Source: Planctomycetota bacterium (GTDB lineage Bacteria > Planctomycetota > Phycisphaerae > Sedimentisphaerales > Anaerohalosphaeraceae). Taken from it: a DNA stretch of 54,305 nucleotides. The first letter of the stretch is position 1; every line of letters starts with the position of its first letter. The position numbers and the translations under genes are program-made. The notes beneath the pieces were generated by a model. The model had not been told where the DNA came from. It saw nothing but the letters and a program-made list of their open reading frames with translations, and made no database searches. The stretch lies in the NCBI GenBank assembly GCA_019456225.1, contig VRUI01000027.1, positions 1 to 54,305 on the forward strand, written 5' to 3'. Positions 25,773 to 35,644 of the stretch are shown here, one piece after another.

Positions 25773-26855
25773 ATGAAAAATACAACAAAGACGATGCTGA
25801 TGGCCCTTGCCATTGTCATGACGACGGGGCTGGTTTTACAGTCAACTCACGCGGCCACCAAGGCCGAGCTCGCCGCGGCACAGCAGAAGCGAAACGCCGA
25901 AGCATTGGCGAAGATGACCATCAAAGAGGTGGCTCCGACGCGCGCTGCGATCGCCGCGATGAAGACCCTCAAATCCAAAGAGTGGACTGTACCCACGCTG
26001 GCGATGAAGATGAACCGTATCCCCGCCGGCACGTTTAAGATGGGCTCGCCCGCGTCCGAGAAGCTTCGTCACGATGACGAAAAGCTACACAACGTGACGA
26101 TTTCCAAGCCGTTCTATATGGGCGTCTACGAGGTCACTCAAGCCCAGTTCTACAAGATTATGCTGCCCGACTTCGATCATGCCGGCTGGACGTACTACCG
26201 CGGTCCGTTCTGGAGGGGAACTGCAATACACTATCGTCGCACGGACATGGGCCAAAAGTTTTCACCCGTCGGCTATGAACTGCAGCCTGAACACCCGATG
26301 GAATGCGTTACATGGCCGCGCTCAATGGACTTCTGCAAGAAGCTCAACAAGATCGAATCCAAGGCAGGTCGCCTACCTGCCGGCTATGAGTATCGCCTGC
26401 CGACCGAGGCAGAATGGGAATACGCCTGCCGGGCGGGAACGAACACGCCCTTCAACATAGCCGAAGCGAACTTCGATGAGATCCAGAAGGCCTTCGATGC
26501 CCGCATAAGACACCACCGATACGACGGGTTGCTTTCCTTTGCCTATATGATGAGGGTGCACCCGCGGCTCAGCCTCACCGATAAGGTAGGCGGAAATCGC
26601 AAACCCAACGCCTGGGGGCTCTACGATATGCACGGCAACGTGTACGAATGGTGTCTCGACACAGTGAAACCGTATTCAGCCCACACGAAGAAGGATCCGG
26701 TCGTATTAGGTCCGGGAGAGAAGATCATCCGTGGCGGTGGGATAGGGGCTCCTCCACGCAGCCTCCGCAGCGCCGCCCGACATGCCGTACCGGAGGATAT
26801 GGATTACTACGGCATGCTCGGTCTGCGATTGGTGCTCGCGCCGAAGATCAAATAG
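25773..26855 (+). CDS. Exported FGE-fold (SUMF1-like) protein without catalytic cysteines, cassette 1
   Basis: A 360-residue protein with GGAGA site and signal peptide ending near HAATKA. After a helical linker it carries the conserved lead KSKEWTVPTLAMKMNRIPAG and then the formylglycine-generating-enzyme/C-type-lectin-like fold: FKMGSPASEKLRHDDE, YRLPTEAEWEYACRAG, NAWGLYDMHGNVYEWCLD, GLRLVLAP. True FGEs have two active-site cysteines in a GGSWxCxxxYC-type segment; here the segment reads KIIRGGGIGAPPRSLRSAAR without cysteine. It is therefore unlikely to oxidise sulfatase cysteine. A binding or structural role next to the Svx-like partner is inferred. Confidence 0.75.
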   Translation: MKNTTKTMLMALAIVMTTGLVLQSTHAATKAELAAAQQKRNAEALAKMTIKEVAPTRAAIAAMKTLKSKEWTVPTLAMKMNRIPAGTFKMGSPASEKLRHDDEKLHNVTISKPFYMGVYEVTQAQFYKIMLPDFDHAGWTYYRGPFWRGTAIHYRRTDMGQKFSPVGYELQPEHPMECVTWPRSMDFCKKLNKIESKAGRLPAGYEYRLPTEAEWEYACRAGTNTPFNIAEANFDEIQKAFDARIRHHRYDGLLSFAYMMRVHPRLSLTDKVGGNRKPNAWGLYDMHGNVYEWCLDTVKPYSAHTKKDPVVLGPGEKIIRGGGIGAPPRSLRSAARHAVPEDMDYYGMLGLRLVLAPKIK

Positions 26856-26972
26856 CCGGCTTTTTGCGATCTGTCGACACCGAAGCCAAAAGAATAAAAG
26901 AGCAGCGACTTTTTAAAAAAACTAGAATTGCTTAATAGTACAGAACCTTTAATACAAAATAGGAGTTTCATT

Positions 26973-28103
26973 ATGACAAAGAACATTAATCGTACGTGCC
27001 TGCTTTTTGGCGTGGTAATGCTTACATTGTCTGTGTGTGTTAGCGCTGAAGATTCACCGAATATACAGACTGTCGACATATCCAACGAACGCGATCGCCA
27101 TGTGATCATTGCCGACGGCAAGAAAGTCTACCAGGGTCATCCGACGACGTTGCTGATGCCGGATGGCAAGACAATGTTTGCTGTCTGGGGTCTTGGTCAT
27201 GGTGGGCCATCCGGTCCGATGGCCAGAAGTAATGACGGCGGTCAGACGTGGACACGTATAGATGACCGATTGCCGAAGGGATATTCCAAGCACAGAAACT
27301 GCCCAAGCATTTATCGCATGGTCGACCGGAATGGGAAGGAACGTATCTGGGTCTATTCCGCTCGACCGGATATGCCGCGCATTGTTAGCGAAGACGGCGG
27401 CGAGACATGGAAGGAGATGGATGCGCTTGGGGAAGATTACCGCTGTGTGATGACGTTCAGTTCTGTGATTCAGATGAAGGACGGCAGCTACATGGGCATG
27501 TATCACAGAAGGTCTAAAGGGAAGGCACCTCTTGAAGTTCTTCAGACGATCACAAAGGACGGTGGCGTCACATGGTCGAAACCGGAGGTGGCCGCAAGTG
27601 TTGAAGGCAAGGCTGCCTGTGAGCCCTTTGTTCTTCGCTCCCCGGATGGAAAAGAACTCTGCTGTCTGATGCGGGAGAACAGGCACATGGGGCGCAGCCT
27701 TATGATGTTCAGCCAGAACGAGGGCAAGAGCTGGAGCAAACCTGTCGACACGCCCTGGGGCTTGACCGGTGACCGTCACTACGGAGTGCAGGCGAAGGAT
27801 GGGCGATGGGTCATTGCTTTTCGTGATAAGGCGAAGAAAAGCCCGACCGCAAATCATTTTGTCGCGTGGGTCGGGACATACGATGACATTCGGAACAACA
27901 AACCAGGACAATATCGAATCAAGATTCTGCATAGTCACGCAGGATGGGACTGCGGGTATCCTGGTATGGAGCTACTGGCTGATGGCACAATTGTGGCGAC
28001 GACCTATATCCGCTACAATCCAGATGAGAAGCATTCTGTGATAAGCGCCCGCTTTAAGTTGGAAGAAACAGACAAAAAACTGGCTGAATTAAAAAAGAAA
28101 TAA
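26973..28103 (+). CDS. Exported sialidase-fold (BNR repeat) protein
   Basis: The start is ATG 26973 with AGGAG 8 bp upstream; an in-frame ATG at 26928 lacks a site. The protein has 376 residues and a signal peptide ending near VCVSAED. Four Asp-box repeats are visible: [33 protein letters not shown] and [11 protein letters not shown], which define a six-bladed sialidase-type propeller. The classic Arg-Ile-Pro motif is not seen near the N-terminus; instead the text is [17 protein letters not shown]. The substrate may therefore not be sialic acid; planctomycete BNR proteins of this type are mostly uncharacterised. It is followed after 37 bp by a canonical sialidase gene and probably shares its transcript. 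Confidence 0.75.
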   Translation: MTKNINRTCLLFGVVMLTLSVCVSAEDSPNIQTVDISNERDRHVIIADGKKVYQGHPTTLLMPDGKTMFAVWGLGHGGPSGPMARSNDGGQTWTRIDDRLPKGYSKHRNCPSIYRMVDRNGKERIWVYSARPDMPRIVSEDGGETWKEMDALGEDYRCVMTFSSVIQMKDGSYMGMYHRRSKGKAPLEVLQTITKDGGVTWSKPEVAASVEGKAACEPFVLRSPDGKELCCLMRENRHMGRSLMMFSQNEGKSWSKPVDTPWGLTGDRHYGVQAKDGRWVIAFRDKAKKSPTANHFVAWVGTYDDIRNNKPGQYRIKILHSHAGWDCGYPGMELLADGTIVATTYIRYNPDEKHSVISARFKLEETDKKLAELKKK

Positions 28104-28140
28104 ATAGTATTCACACACCACATACATCGAAAGGTTCACT

Positions 28141-29916
28141 ATGACACGTCTGACACTCAGTATCCACTTGCTGTTTCTGCTCCTTGCTTCGCCGCTGGTT
28201 GCCGCGCCGCCGAAGGACCACCAATACGATATCGTCAAAGCAGGAAAGCTGACCGAGAACGCTCGGTTCGTCGGCACGTTCCACCCGCAGCGAGATCAGA
28301 AAAACGACGGCACGTTCACCTTTGGCAATCTACACAACTTCCTCTATGCAGGGTCAGGATTCACCAGCCCCGACGCGAGGATTCACGTCAAACTGTCGCT
28401 CGGCAATGCGAATACGCGCGTGCCAGGCCGAAACTATGGCGGGATTCTTATGATTAACGGCATGGCCGTCCATTTGCAGCAAGACGTCGAGGGCCGCTTC
28501 CTTGTGGGCTACGGGGTGAAAGATTTCAACGGTAAGGGACGGATGGCGACACACGCCGGCCCGCCGATGCCCATCCTTCGCGACGGAACGCCTTTCGAGA
28601 TGGACGTGATTCTCAAAGATGGTGGCCTGATGCTGAAGGTCAACGGCAAAGAGGCGTGCTACCTTCCCAAGTGCCCGCAGATGATCAATACCCAGCCGAA
28701 AGAAATGGTCGCCAGTCAACGGCTAGGCCTGACGGTGGCCTTGCGTCCATGGCAGGAAAAAGAGATGAAGGTCTACGACTTCTCCGTCGAGACGCCGGGC
28801 AAGATTGTGGAACTGCCCGAGATTCAAGAAGTGTTCAGAGGCGTCCGGAGCTTCCGCGGTGGGGATCGCAAACCGGGAACCACGCACTTGTATCGCATTC
28901 CCGCACTGCTGGTCACCAAGAAGGGAACGCTGCTGGCGTTCGCCGAAGCGAGGCGCGATAACGCGTCCGACCACGGCAATATCGACACGGTGGTTAGACG
29001 CAGTGAAGACGATGGCAAGACTTGGGGGCCGGAACTTATCGTCGCTGACGATGGCGACAACACCATGGGCAATCCATGCCCGGTCGTGGATCAGGATACG
29101 GGGCGGATTTGGCTGCACCTTTCCTGGAATGGACACAAGCCGCCCAAGGGGGGATACAAACCCGGTTTCGGAAAAGATTCGCGAAGAGCCTTCGTGACCT
29201 ACAGCGACGATGACGGCAAGACCTGGGCTGCGCCCAAAGAGATTACCAAAAAAGTGAAGAAAGAGAATTGGTCGTGGTACGCCACCGGCCCGGCCGCGGG
29301 AATTCAGCTGACGCGTGGCAAGCATAAAGGTCGGCTAATAATACCCGCCACCCACGATGCCCACTCGCCCAACACCGGAAAAACCCAGCACGGGTTCATC
29401 GTGTACAGCGATGACCATGGCAAGACGTGGAACATCGGCGGACCCACCAAGGCAGGACACAACGAAGCGACTGCGGTGGAATTGGAAAATGGAGACGTGA
29501 TGCTGAATTGCCGGCTTCATGGTGGCGCCACGAGTAGCAAGAATCATCGCGGTGTGTCGATTTCGCGCGACGGTGGCAAGACGTTTAACCGCCACTATTT
29601 CGACAAGACACTGCTCGAACCTCGCTGCCAGGGCTCGCTTAATCGCGTGCGATGGGCCAAGGACGGAAAGCCGGGCGTGATCGCGTTTAGCAACCCCGCC
29701 TTTCCTTGGCGGACGAACGTGATGGTGCGGTACAGCTACGACGACGGCAAAACTTGGCCGGCCGGACGCATGATCTATCCGCACACCAGCGCCTACAGCG
29801 CCATGGCCGTCCTCCCCGACGGACGGGTGGCTGTCATGCTCGAAAAAGATTGGTGGGGATCCCTAGGCATGGCCATTTTGCCCGCACCCCCAGCCGACGC
29901 GCCGCCAGCGAGGTGA
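28141..29916 (+). CDS. Exported exo-alpha-sialidase (GH33-like) with N-terminal sandwich domain
   Basis: A 591-residue protein with AAAGG site and signal peptide MTRLTLSIHLLFLLLASPLVAA. Residues about 25-215 are a DUF1080/LamG-like sandwich (GGILMINGMAVHLQQDVEGR). The catalytic propeller begins with HLYRIPALLVTKKGTLLAFA, so the RIP motif arginine is Arg252. Asp277 in ASDHGNID is the expected acid/base, and TAVELENGDVMLNCR holds the expected nucleophilic glutamate (Glu447). Asp boxes include SEDDGKTWGPE, SDDDGKTWAAP, SDDHGKTWNIG and SYDDGKTWPAG. The layout matches GH33 exo-sialidases acting on terminal sialic or related nonulosonic acids. No sialic acid catabolic genes are present in the window. 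Confidence 0.8.
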   Translation: MTRLTLSIHLLFLLLASPLVAAPPKDHQYDIVKAGKLTENARFVGTFHPQRDQKNDGTFTFGNLHNFLYAGSGFTSPDARIHVKLSLGNANTRVPGRNYGGILMINGMAVHLQQDVEGRFLVGYGVKDFNGKGRMATHAGPPMPILRDGTPFEMDVILKDGGLMLKVNGKEACYLPKCPQMINTQPKEMVASQRLGLTVALRPWQEKEMKVYDFSVETPGKIVELPEIQEVFRGVRSFRGGDRKPGTTHLYRIPALLVTKKGTLLAFAEARRDNASDHGNIDTVVRRSEDDGKTWGPELIVADDGDNTMGNPCPVVDQDTGRIWLHLSWNGHKPPKGGYKPGFGKDSRRAFVTYSDDDGKTWAAPKEITKKVKKENWSWYATGPAAGIQLTRGKHKGRLIIPATHDAHSPNTGKTQHGFIVYSDDHGKTWNIGGPTKAGHNEATAVELENGDVMLNCRLHGGATSSKNHRGVSISRDGGKTFNRHYFDKTLLEPRCQGSLNRVRWAKDGKPGVIAFSNPAFPWRTNVMVRYSYDDGKTWPAGRMIYPHTSAYSAMAVLPDGRVAVMLEKDWWGSLGMAILPAPPADAPPAR

Positions 29917-30098
29917 ATTAAAAGGGTCAGGAGCCTTTTATAAGTGCTTTGTAATGCCTCGAGAGGCCTGTTAAAAGAGAATTTGATTTTAAACACATTT
30001 TAGCAAAACAATAATAATTAGAAATAGATTTTATACTTACATTAACAATGAAAAGGATCAACATGAAACATATATTTAGTGTCGTTGTGATTAGCTTG
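29912..30098 (+). repeat. 187-bp leader duplication, copy 1 (with 5' end of the Svx-like gene)
   Basis: This segment matches 35458-35644 with about eight mismatches. It contains the REP-like hairpin AAAAGGGTCAGGAGCCTTTT (29920-29939), the palindrome GCCTCGAGAGGC, an A/T-rich putative promoter stretch, the ribosome site AAAAGGA and the first dozen codons of the Svx-like gene (MKHIF-VVVI). Downstream of the signal peptide the two genes diverge sharply. Confidence 0.85.
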
Positions 30099-33000
30099 GG
30101 GCTTTCCGTTGCCGTTGCCGCCGAACCGTATGACTTTTTCCGGAACGTCCAGTATCCCCGGACTCGTCGCCAAGACGTGGGGCTGGACCGTGTTGAGCAG
30201 GCGGGGGGACCCGATGCGGTGGGCTACAACAAGCGCGTTGTTCATTGGTGGCCCAAGAAGGGCATCGACGTACTCGACATCCCTGAGGGCGTGCCGCTTC
30301 GTACCTGGACAATTCGGACGCCCGAGATGGCGCCGCTAATTGAGGCGGGCTACTACGCGAAATGGTGGCCGGACGATCTCAAGGGGAAGAAACAGTTCGA
30401 AGCGCACTTGATCGGCTTCCGCGGTGTTGGCAGCAAGGTCGGTGATCCTTTTGGTGATAAGGCGAAGTTGCTGGCGCTCGGCAAGGGGATCTGCCCGGCT
30501 GTGGTGCTGCGACTTGCCGATGGTCGAAAGCGATGTTTCTCGCGTGGCAGCTTCAGCGACAAGGACCAGGACTACATCCAGAAACTGTACGACAAGGAGA
30601 TGAAGCGAACTCGCAAGGCGCTTGAGCCGCCACCCACGGGGCGCCGCGCGAATGTTGAGAACATGAAGATTGCGAAACTCAACCAGCCCGGCATGTATCG
30701 CCAGTCCGGTGTACGCTTTGTCATTACCTCCGGTTCGCAGGAGGCCGACGATGGTATCCCCGGCTCATGGATCAACGAACGCAGGCCGAAGGATGCGGCG
30801 ATCTTTCGCAAGTCCACGTTCGACTGCCTTGAGGACTATTGGACCTATCTCGAATATGCCGGCCACAAGATGCCGTACTGGGAGCGGCCGGGCGAGGATT
30901 TCCGGTACCACATCACCTGGAACGGGACCAGGCGGAATGGCGGGAAGACAGACGGCCGCGGCAACGGTGGCGGCTATGCAACCTGCGGCACAGCCTGCTG
31001 GGAAGGTCTCTACCACGAATGGGGCCATGGTACTGCCAACTCGGGCATGAACTCGCTTAGCATAGGCTGGGGCGAAACCATATGTGATTCGCTTCAGACA
31101 GTGGCGGATCCGACGCTTGTGCGCAAAGTCCAGTTTGGAATTCAAAGGCCATACAAGAATCCGTTCCGTGGCCATTACCCCGGCGGCTTCGGCTATATCA
31201 TGATGAGCGAAAACCCGAACTGGGGCTATGCCGCGACTTTAACCTTCACGGACCTCGCATCACCTGTTGAGGAGACGCCCATGCACATTATAGCCCGTCT
31301 TGGCCAGGATCGTGGTATCTGGAAGAATGGTATCAAGGGGGTTGGCGACTTCATGGGGCAGATAGCGGCGCGCATGGCTGAGTATGACTACGAGATCGAA
31401 AGCATAATGCGCGAGGCCTACCCGCAACCTAATCGTGCTTACCTGGTCGCGCTCGACAGGTCGAAGGGCCTCTATCGCAGCACCAGGACCGAAGCCCCCG
31501 AGCCATTCGGTAACAATATCATCCGACTCGTTGCGAAGCAAGGCGCCAAGAAGATCATCGTGGACTTCCGGGGCATTTTCGATGCAGACACCTATAGCGA
31601 CTGGCGCGCATGTATTGTCGCTGTTGGCGCCAATGGCCGCCCGCGGTACAGCCCGCTATGGAACAAGGGCGAAATGAATATGGACATCCTTCCCGGCGAC
31701 AAGCGCTACTGGCTTACCGTGACGGCCACTCCCTACGCATTGAGTGGCGGCGGCGGAAATGTACACGGAATCTACGATGGCGGATTCACCTACAAGTACC
31801 CCTACGAGGTGCAGCTCAGCGGATGCCGGCCTGCAAATCCAAACGCGCCGATCGGCGTGAACGAGAATATGGAGCTCATTGGTCCCGCACTGATCGCACG
31901 GGCGCACTATACGGAGAGGGATTGCGGCAAGGGCGACTGGCCGCACCCGTCTGACACTCCGGAATACGAGGAGATGAAGCGGACGCTCGAAGCCGTAGCG
32001 GCGAAGGGCCCGGTCATGATGGAGCGATTCTCGGAAGAGGGCCTGTTCACCGACAGCCCATTCTGTCCGATCAAGGGCCGGAACGGCTCGCACATAAAGT
32101 CAGTCGCGTCGGCGGCCTTCCTGACCTGGCGCGCAAATTGGTTGCTCGAAAATGCACAGGGCGCCCGGCACCCCAACGGTGGCGGCTGGGTGGCACGATC
32201 GGCCAAGGTTGCATCCACCGCCTACATTGGCCCAGACTGCATGGTACTCGATGGCGCGCAGGTGCTGGACAACGCGATCATAGAGGAGTACGCGATGATC
32301 AGCGGCCCGAAGGTGCTGATCAAGGACAATGCTCGCGTCTATGGCAAGGCAGTGGTGTGCGGCGACGTTACGCTATCTGGCGATGCACGTGTGTGTCGCA
32401 CCCTCTACAACCGGCAAAGCAAGGTCCGACTGGTTGAGTCGGCGCCCGGATATACATTCCAGGTGCTCACCGGTGCTGCGATCACACGCGACGGCCCCGA
32501 AGAGCGTGTTGATGTCTATAAGGATGCCGGGTTCAAGCTGCAGGCGAACTATGCGTTCGATAGACCTGAAACCGTGTTGCTTGAAGATTGGTACCAGGAA
32601 CACCGCGTCGGCGGTTCCCAGTTTGGTGCGCATAGCGAAGACCTGATCTTCTATGACGGGGTGCTGTACGGCAAGCCTGGGTTCGACAAGCAAGGCCACG
32701 TTAGCGCTTTCACCTTCAATGGCAGGAACCAGTATGCCGAGGCCGAAGGCGCCATGGCCGACCTCGGCGTCATCACGGTGGATGCACGAATCAAGCCGAC
32801 CATCGGCAAACAGCAGACCGTCTTTGATTTTGGATCGTCAGTCGAAAACCGATTCATGCTTTCTATTGATCCCTCGGGCAAACCGGTACTGACGGTCGTG
32901 ACCCACGGCAAGGCAAAGAAGATTGCAGGCTCGAAACGACTTGAGTCCGGGCAGTGGTCATCATGCCGGGTTGAGATCGATGGACAACGCATTCGTCTGT

Positions 33001-34490
33001 GGTTGAACAACGAGAAGGTTGCCGACAAGGCATCGAAGTTCCGCGCAGCTGATGCGTTCCCGGGTGGTGTCGAGAAGCGAAACTACATTGCCGCGACGCG
33101 TGATCGCAAAGACCTCTTCAAGGGGTCGATCGATCATGTGCGCGTGTACTTCACCGTATATGACGATTTCACCGAAGCGCCCGAGCCGCCGCTCGTGTCG
33201 TCTCGTCGTATCGCTGACGGATTCGTCGAGCGTTTCGACAAGGCCTACGCCGGCTACAGCGCTCTGGAGTCGCAATTCAAAGACGCGATGCGGACGAACG
33301 AGACTCTGCAGTTCTACAAGGGGTGGGCCAAGAAGGTGGAGGATCGCATAGCCGAACTCCAGTCATCAGATGAGGTCACAGCTCTCGAGAAGAAACTGCA
33401 GTCAGTGGAATCGCAGCTTGGCAAGCGAAAGCGCCAGCTGAACTCCGGCTTTGAGCAGAAGCCCAAGAATGTGGAGAAGCGGAAGCGACGTGACGAGCTG
33501 GAACGCAAACGCCGTGCACGTTTCGAAGAACTGCGTGACGCAAACACCGAGATCACGGCATTGCGGAAGAAGGAGGGCGAGACTCGCAAGATCATAGATG
33601 AGGTCATGAGATCGGTCCGCGAGGCGCACAAGAGCGACATCGAAGCGATCCAGAAGAAACGACGCGACGTTGAGAAGCGTCGAAATGATTACCGGGAGTC
33701 ACTGCAGAAGCGTGATGCACAGCTTGTCGAGAATCGCGCAAAGCACGACGTGCTTATGACTGAGCTCAGGGCGACGCCGCGTGATAAGAACCAGAAGCGT
33801 CACGAAGAGCTCAGAAGACAGCAACGACAATCGAATGATCGGTTCCACAGGCGACGGGATGCCGTGTCACGCAGCGATTCCGCTTGGCGGGCTATGGAGC
33901 AGGAATTGCATGCGTTCCACAAACAGGAACGTGACACCATCGAGGGTGGTGCGCGGAAGGATCCGCGTTACCAGCCCGCCCGCGACGACGAGAAGAATAT
34001 CCGGGATAGGCTGGGAAAACTCGAGAGACAAATCTGGAGAGATGCCACAGTCAAGGCATTGGAAATCGAGAGGAACAAGTTTGACACCTGGCACGAGCGT
34101 CGCGCCTATGTGGAAGAAGGGACCCGCGCGATGACGATGGAGATCAATCGTCTGAAAGCGGAGATCAAGGATCTTCGTGTGGAGACAGCCTTGTCGCGTC
34201 GGCCGGACGAGTATCTCGCCCTGTCATCGCTCACCGGGGGAAACAGGCAGTATGGAAACATAGTGTCTGACCACATAAAGAAGCTTATGCTGCCGCCCAT
34301 GTCCGAGAATCGCAACCAGCTGGAGTCGTCCTGGGCGCGTCAGCAGGAGCCGTGGCATACGCGCGTCGATTGGGATCGGCGAACGCGGTGGGAGCAGCCG
34401 GGCATGAAGATGAAGCCCATCATGAAGAGGTGGCTCGACCGACAGCGAGGATCTATAATTACAGCCGATCAGACGGGAGGCGAAAAATGA
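30063..34490 (+). CDS. Giant exported Svx/AvrXca-like HExxH protein, cassette 2
   Basis: The start was set at ATG 30063, 5 bp after AAAAGGA; the ATG at 30048 has no site. The protein has 1475 residues and signal peptide MKHIFSVVVISLGLSVAVAA. The layout is as in the 21760 gene: an N-terminal module; a peptidase-like region with HEWGHG (His318, Glu319, His322) and GWGETI (Glu338 as candidate ligand); a hexapeptide beta-helix at about 703-778 (HPNGGGWVARSAKVASTAYI). A LamG-like module follows at about 880-1036, then a very charged coiled coil at about 1047-1393 (KRKRRDELERKRRARFEELR) and the tail WHTRVDWDRRTRWEQPG. Base composition is a little richer in G+C than in the neighbours. The stop overlaps the start of the FGE-fold gene (ATGA at 34487), a sign of translational coupling. 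Confidence 0.7.
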   Translation: MKHIFSVVVISLGLSVAVAAEPYDFFRNVQYPRTRRQDVGLDRVEQAGGPDAVGYNKRVVHWWPKKGIDVLDIPEGVPLRTWTIRTPEMAPLIEAGYYAKWWPDDLKGKKQFEAHLIGFRGVGSKVGDPFGDKAKLLALGKGICPAVVLRLADGRKRCFSRGSFSDKDQDYIQKLYDKEMKRTRKALEPPPTGRRANVENMKIAKLNQPGMYRQSGVRFVITSGSQEADDGIPGSWINERRPKDAAIFRKSTFDCLEDYWTYLEYAGHKMPYWERPGEDFRYHITWNGTRRNGGKTDGRGNGGGYATCGTACWEGLYHEWGHGTANSGMNSLSIGWGETICDSLQTVADPTLVRKVQFGIQRPYKNPFRGHYPGGFGYIMMSENPNWGYAATLTFTDLASPVEETPMHIIARLGQDRGIWKNGIKGVGDFMGQIAARMAEYDYEIESIMREAYPQPNRAYLVALDRSKGLYRSTRTEAPEPFGNNIIRLVAKQGAKKIIVDFRGIFDADTYSDWRACIVAVGANGRPRYSPLWNKGEMNMDILPGDKRYWLTVTATPYALSGGGGNVHGIYDGGFTYKYPYEVQLSGCRPANPNAPIGVNENMELIGPALIARAHYTERDCGKGDWPHPSDTPEYEEMKRTLEAVAAKGPVMMERFSEEGLFTDSPFCPIKGRNGSHIKSVASAAFLTWRANWLLENAQGARHPNGGGWVARSAKVASTAYIGPDCMVLDGAQVLDNAIIEEYAMISGPKVLIKDNARVYGKAVVCGDVTLSGDARVCRTLYNRQSKVRLVESAPGYTFQVLTGAAITRDGPEERVDVYKDAGFKLQANYAFDRPETVLLEDWYQEHRVGGSQFGAHSEDLIFYDGVLYGKPGFDKQGHVSAFTFNGRNQYAEAEGAMADLGVITVDARIKPTIGKQQTVFDFGSSVENRFMLSIDPSGKPVLTVVTHGKAKKIAGSKRLESGQWSSCRVEIDGQRIRLWLNNEKVADKASKFRAADAFPGGVEKRNYIAATRDRKDLFKGSIDHVRVYFTVYDDFTEAPEPPLVSSRRIADGFVERFDKAYAGYSALESQFKDAMRTNETLQFYKGWAKKVEDRIAELQSSDEVTALEKKLQSVESQLGKRKRQLNSGFEQKPKNVEKRKRRDELERKRRARFEELRDANTEITALRKKEGETRKIIDEVMRSVREAHKSDIEAIQKKRRDVEKRRNDYRESLQKRDAQLVENRAKHDVLMTELRATPRDKNQKRHEELRRQQRQSNDRFHRRRDAVSRSDSAWRAMEQELHAFHKQERDTIEGGARKDPRYQPARDDEKNIRDRLGKLERQIWRDATVKALEIERNKFDTWHERRAYVEEGTRAMTMEINRLKAEIKDLRVETALSRRPDEYLALSSLTGGNRQYGNIVSDHIKKLMLPPMSENRNQLESSWARQQEPWHTRVDWDRRTRWEQPGMKMKPIMKRWLDRQRGSIITADQTGGEK

Positions 34491-35401
34491 AATATTTACG
34501 CACAGCAACAGCGTCGTTACTCGCACTCGCACTGGCTTTTGCCGGATGCGTTCTATATACGGGATCCGCACATGGATCGGGCGCGAGGAACATTAGGTCA
34601 TTGAAGGCCAGGCAGTTCGAGGTTCCCGACTCTGTAGGGATGCAGATGATCCGCGTTGACGCGGGTAGTTTCACAATGGGCAGTCCGAAGCATGAGCCCG
34701 GACGCAAGGCCGATGAGTCGCAGCGAAAGGTAAAGATCGCAAAGCCTTTCTATGTGGCCGAGACAGAAATCACGCAGGAGCAGTACATTCCGGTTGTCAT
34801 CCCGGACTACGAACCGATGTTCCTGCGAGCGGCGGGATGGGGACGCAGCCTGCCGGAGCTGCACAGTGGTGGCCCGTTCCACACTGCCAGTAATTCGATC
34901 GCCAATTCCTCCCGACATCCGATGGAAGGTGTGACGTGGGCAAAGGCCGTTGAGTTCTGTGAGAAGATGACAGATCGCGAGCGCAAGGCCAAGCGTCTGC
35001 CGAAGGGATATGTCTATCGATTGCCCACAGAGGAAGAATGGGAGTATGCCTGTCGCGCCGGGACCACCGGTCGCTTCAATATTGACGGTGCGGCCAGCAG
35101 TTTTGCTGTGGCCGCGGGGCAGGGAGCAACCAGTGCGGTGAAGGGGAAGCGCAAGCCCAATGCCTGGGGGTTGTATGATATGCACGGCAACGTTTACGAA
35201 TGGTGCCAGGATTCATATGGCCAGACCGGCATGAAGATTGCGCGCGGGGGGTGCTACATCACCGGAAAGCTGGAAGGACGTGAGCCTGATTCTGCGCGAG
35301 ACGAGGCCAATCTACGCTCCGCCGCTCGCGGCAAGTTCGATCCCGACTTCCCGCTGCCGATTGTTGGTTTTCGCGTGGTGCTGGCCCCGGAAAAGGAGTA
35401 G
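34487..35401 (+). CDS. FGE-fold lipoprotein-like partner, cassette 2
   Basis: The start is ATG 34487 after GGGAGG, overlapping the stop of the preceding gene by four bases. The protein has 304 residues. The N-terminus MKYLRTATASLLALALAFAG is followed by Cys, so it may be a lipoprotein (Phe at -3 makes the lipobox imperfect). The fold signature is clear: GMQMIRVDAGSFTMGSPKHE, YRLPTEEEWEYACRAG, NAWGLYDMHGNVYEWCQD, VGFRVVLAPEKE. The segment that should carry the two catalytic cysteines reads KIARGGCYITGKLEGREPDS, with one cysteine shifted from the expected place. FGE activity is therefore doubtful. Overlap with the Svx-like gene indicates stoichiometric production and a shared task. Confidence 0.75.
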   Translation: MKYLRTATASLLALALAFAGCVLYTGSAHGSGARNIRSLKARQFEVPDSVGMQMIRVDAGSFTMGSPKHEPGRKADESQRKVKIAKPFYVAETEITQEQYIPVVIPDYEPMFLRAAGWGRSLPELHSGGPFHTASNSIANSSRHPMEGVTWAKAVEFCEKMTDRERKAKRLPKGYVYRLPTEEEWEYACRAGTTGRFNIDGAASSFAVAAGQGATSAVKGKRKPNAWGLYDMHGNVYEWCQDSYGQTGMKIARGGCYITGKLEGREPDSARDEANLRSAARGKFDPDFPLPIVGFRVVLAPEKE

Positions 35402-35457
35402 TCAGGGCAACTGAGATGCGTTGCAATGGTCTGAAAAGCTACTGCTCGCCACCACGG

Positions 35458-35644
35458 GGTGAATTAAAAGGGTCAAGAGCCTTTTGTAAGTGCCTTGTAA
35501 TGCCTCGAGAGGCCTGTTACAAGAGAATTTGATTTTAAACACATTTTAGCAAAACAATAATAATTAGAAATAGATTTTATACTTACATTAACAATGAAAA
35601 GGACCAACATGAAACATATATTTATTGTCGTTGTGATTGTCTTG
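35458..35644 (+). repeat. 187-bp leader duplication, copy 2
   Basis: This is a near-identical copy of 29912-30098, including the hairpin, ribosome site and first codons of the signal peptide. It places the same leader before cassette 3 as before cassette 2. Part of its A/T-rich section (AACAATAATAATT-GAAATAGATTTTATA) also appears at 16364-16401 upstream of GH106. Confidence 0.85.

Noticed and set aside
25773-26855. Sulfatase-activating formylglycine-generating enzyme (also 34487-35401 and 40164-41324)
   Set aside because: The fold matches, but the catalytic cysteine pair is missing in all three proteins.
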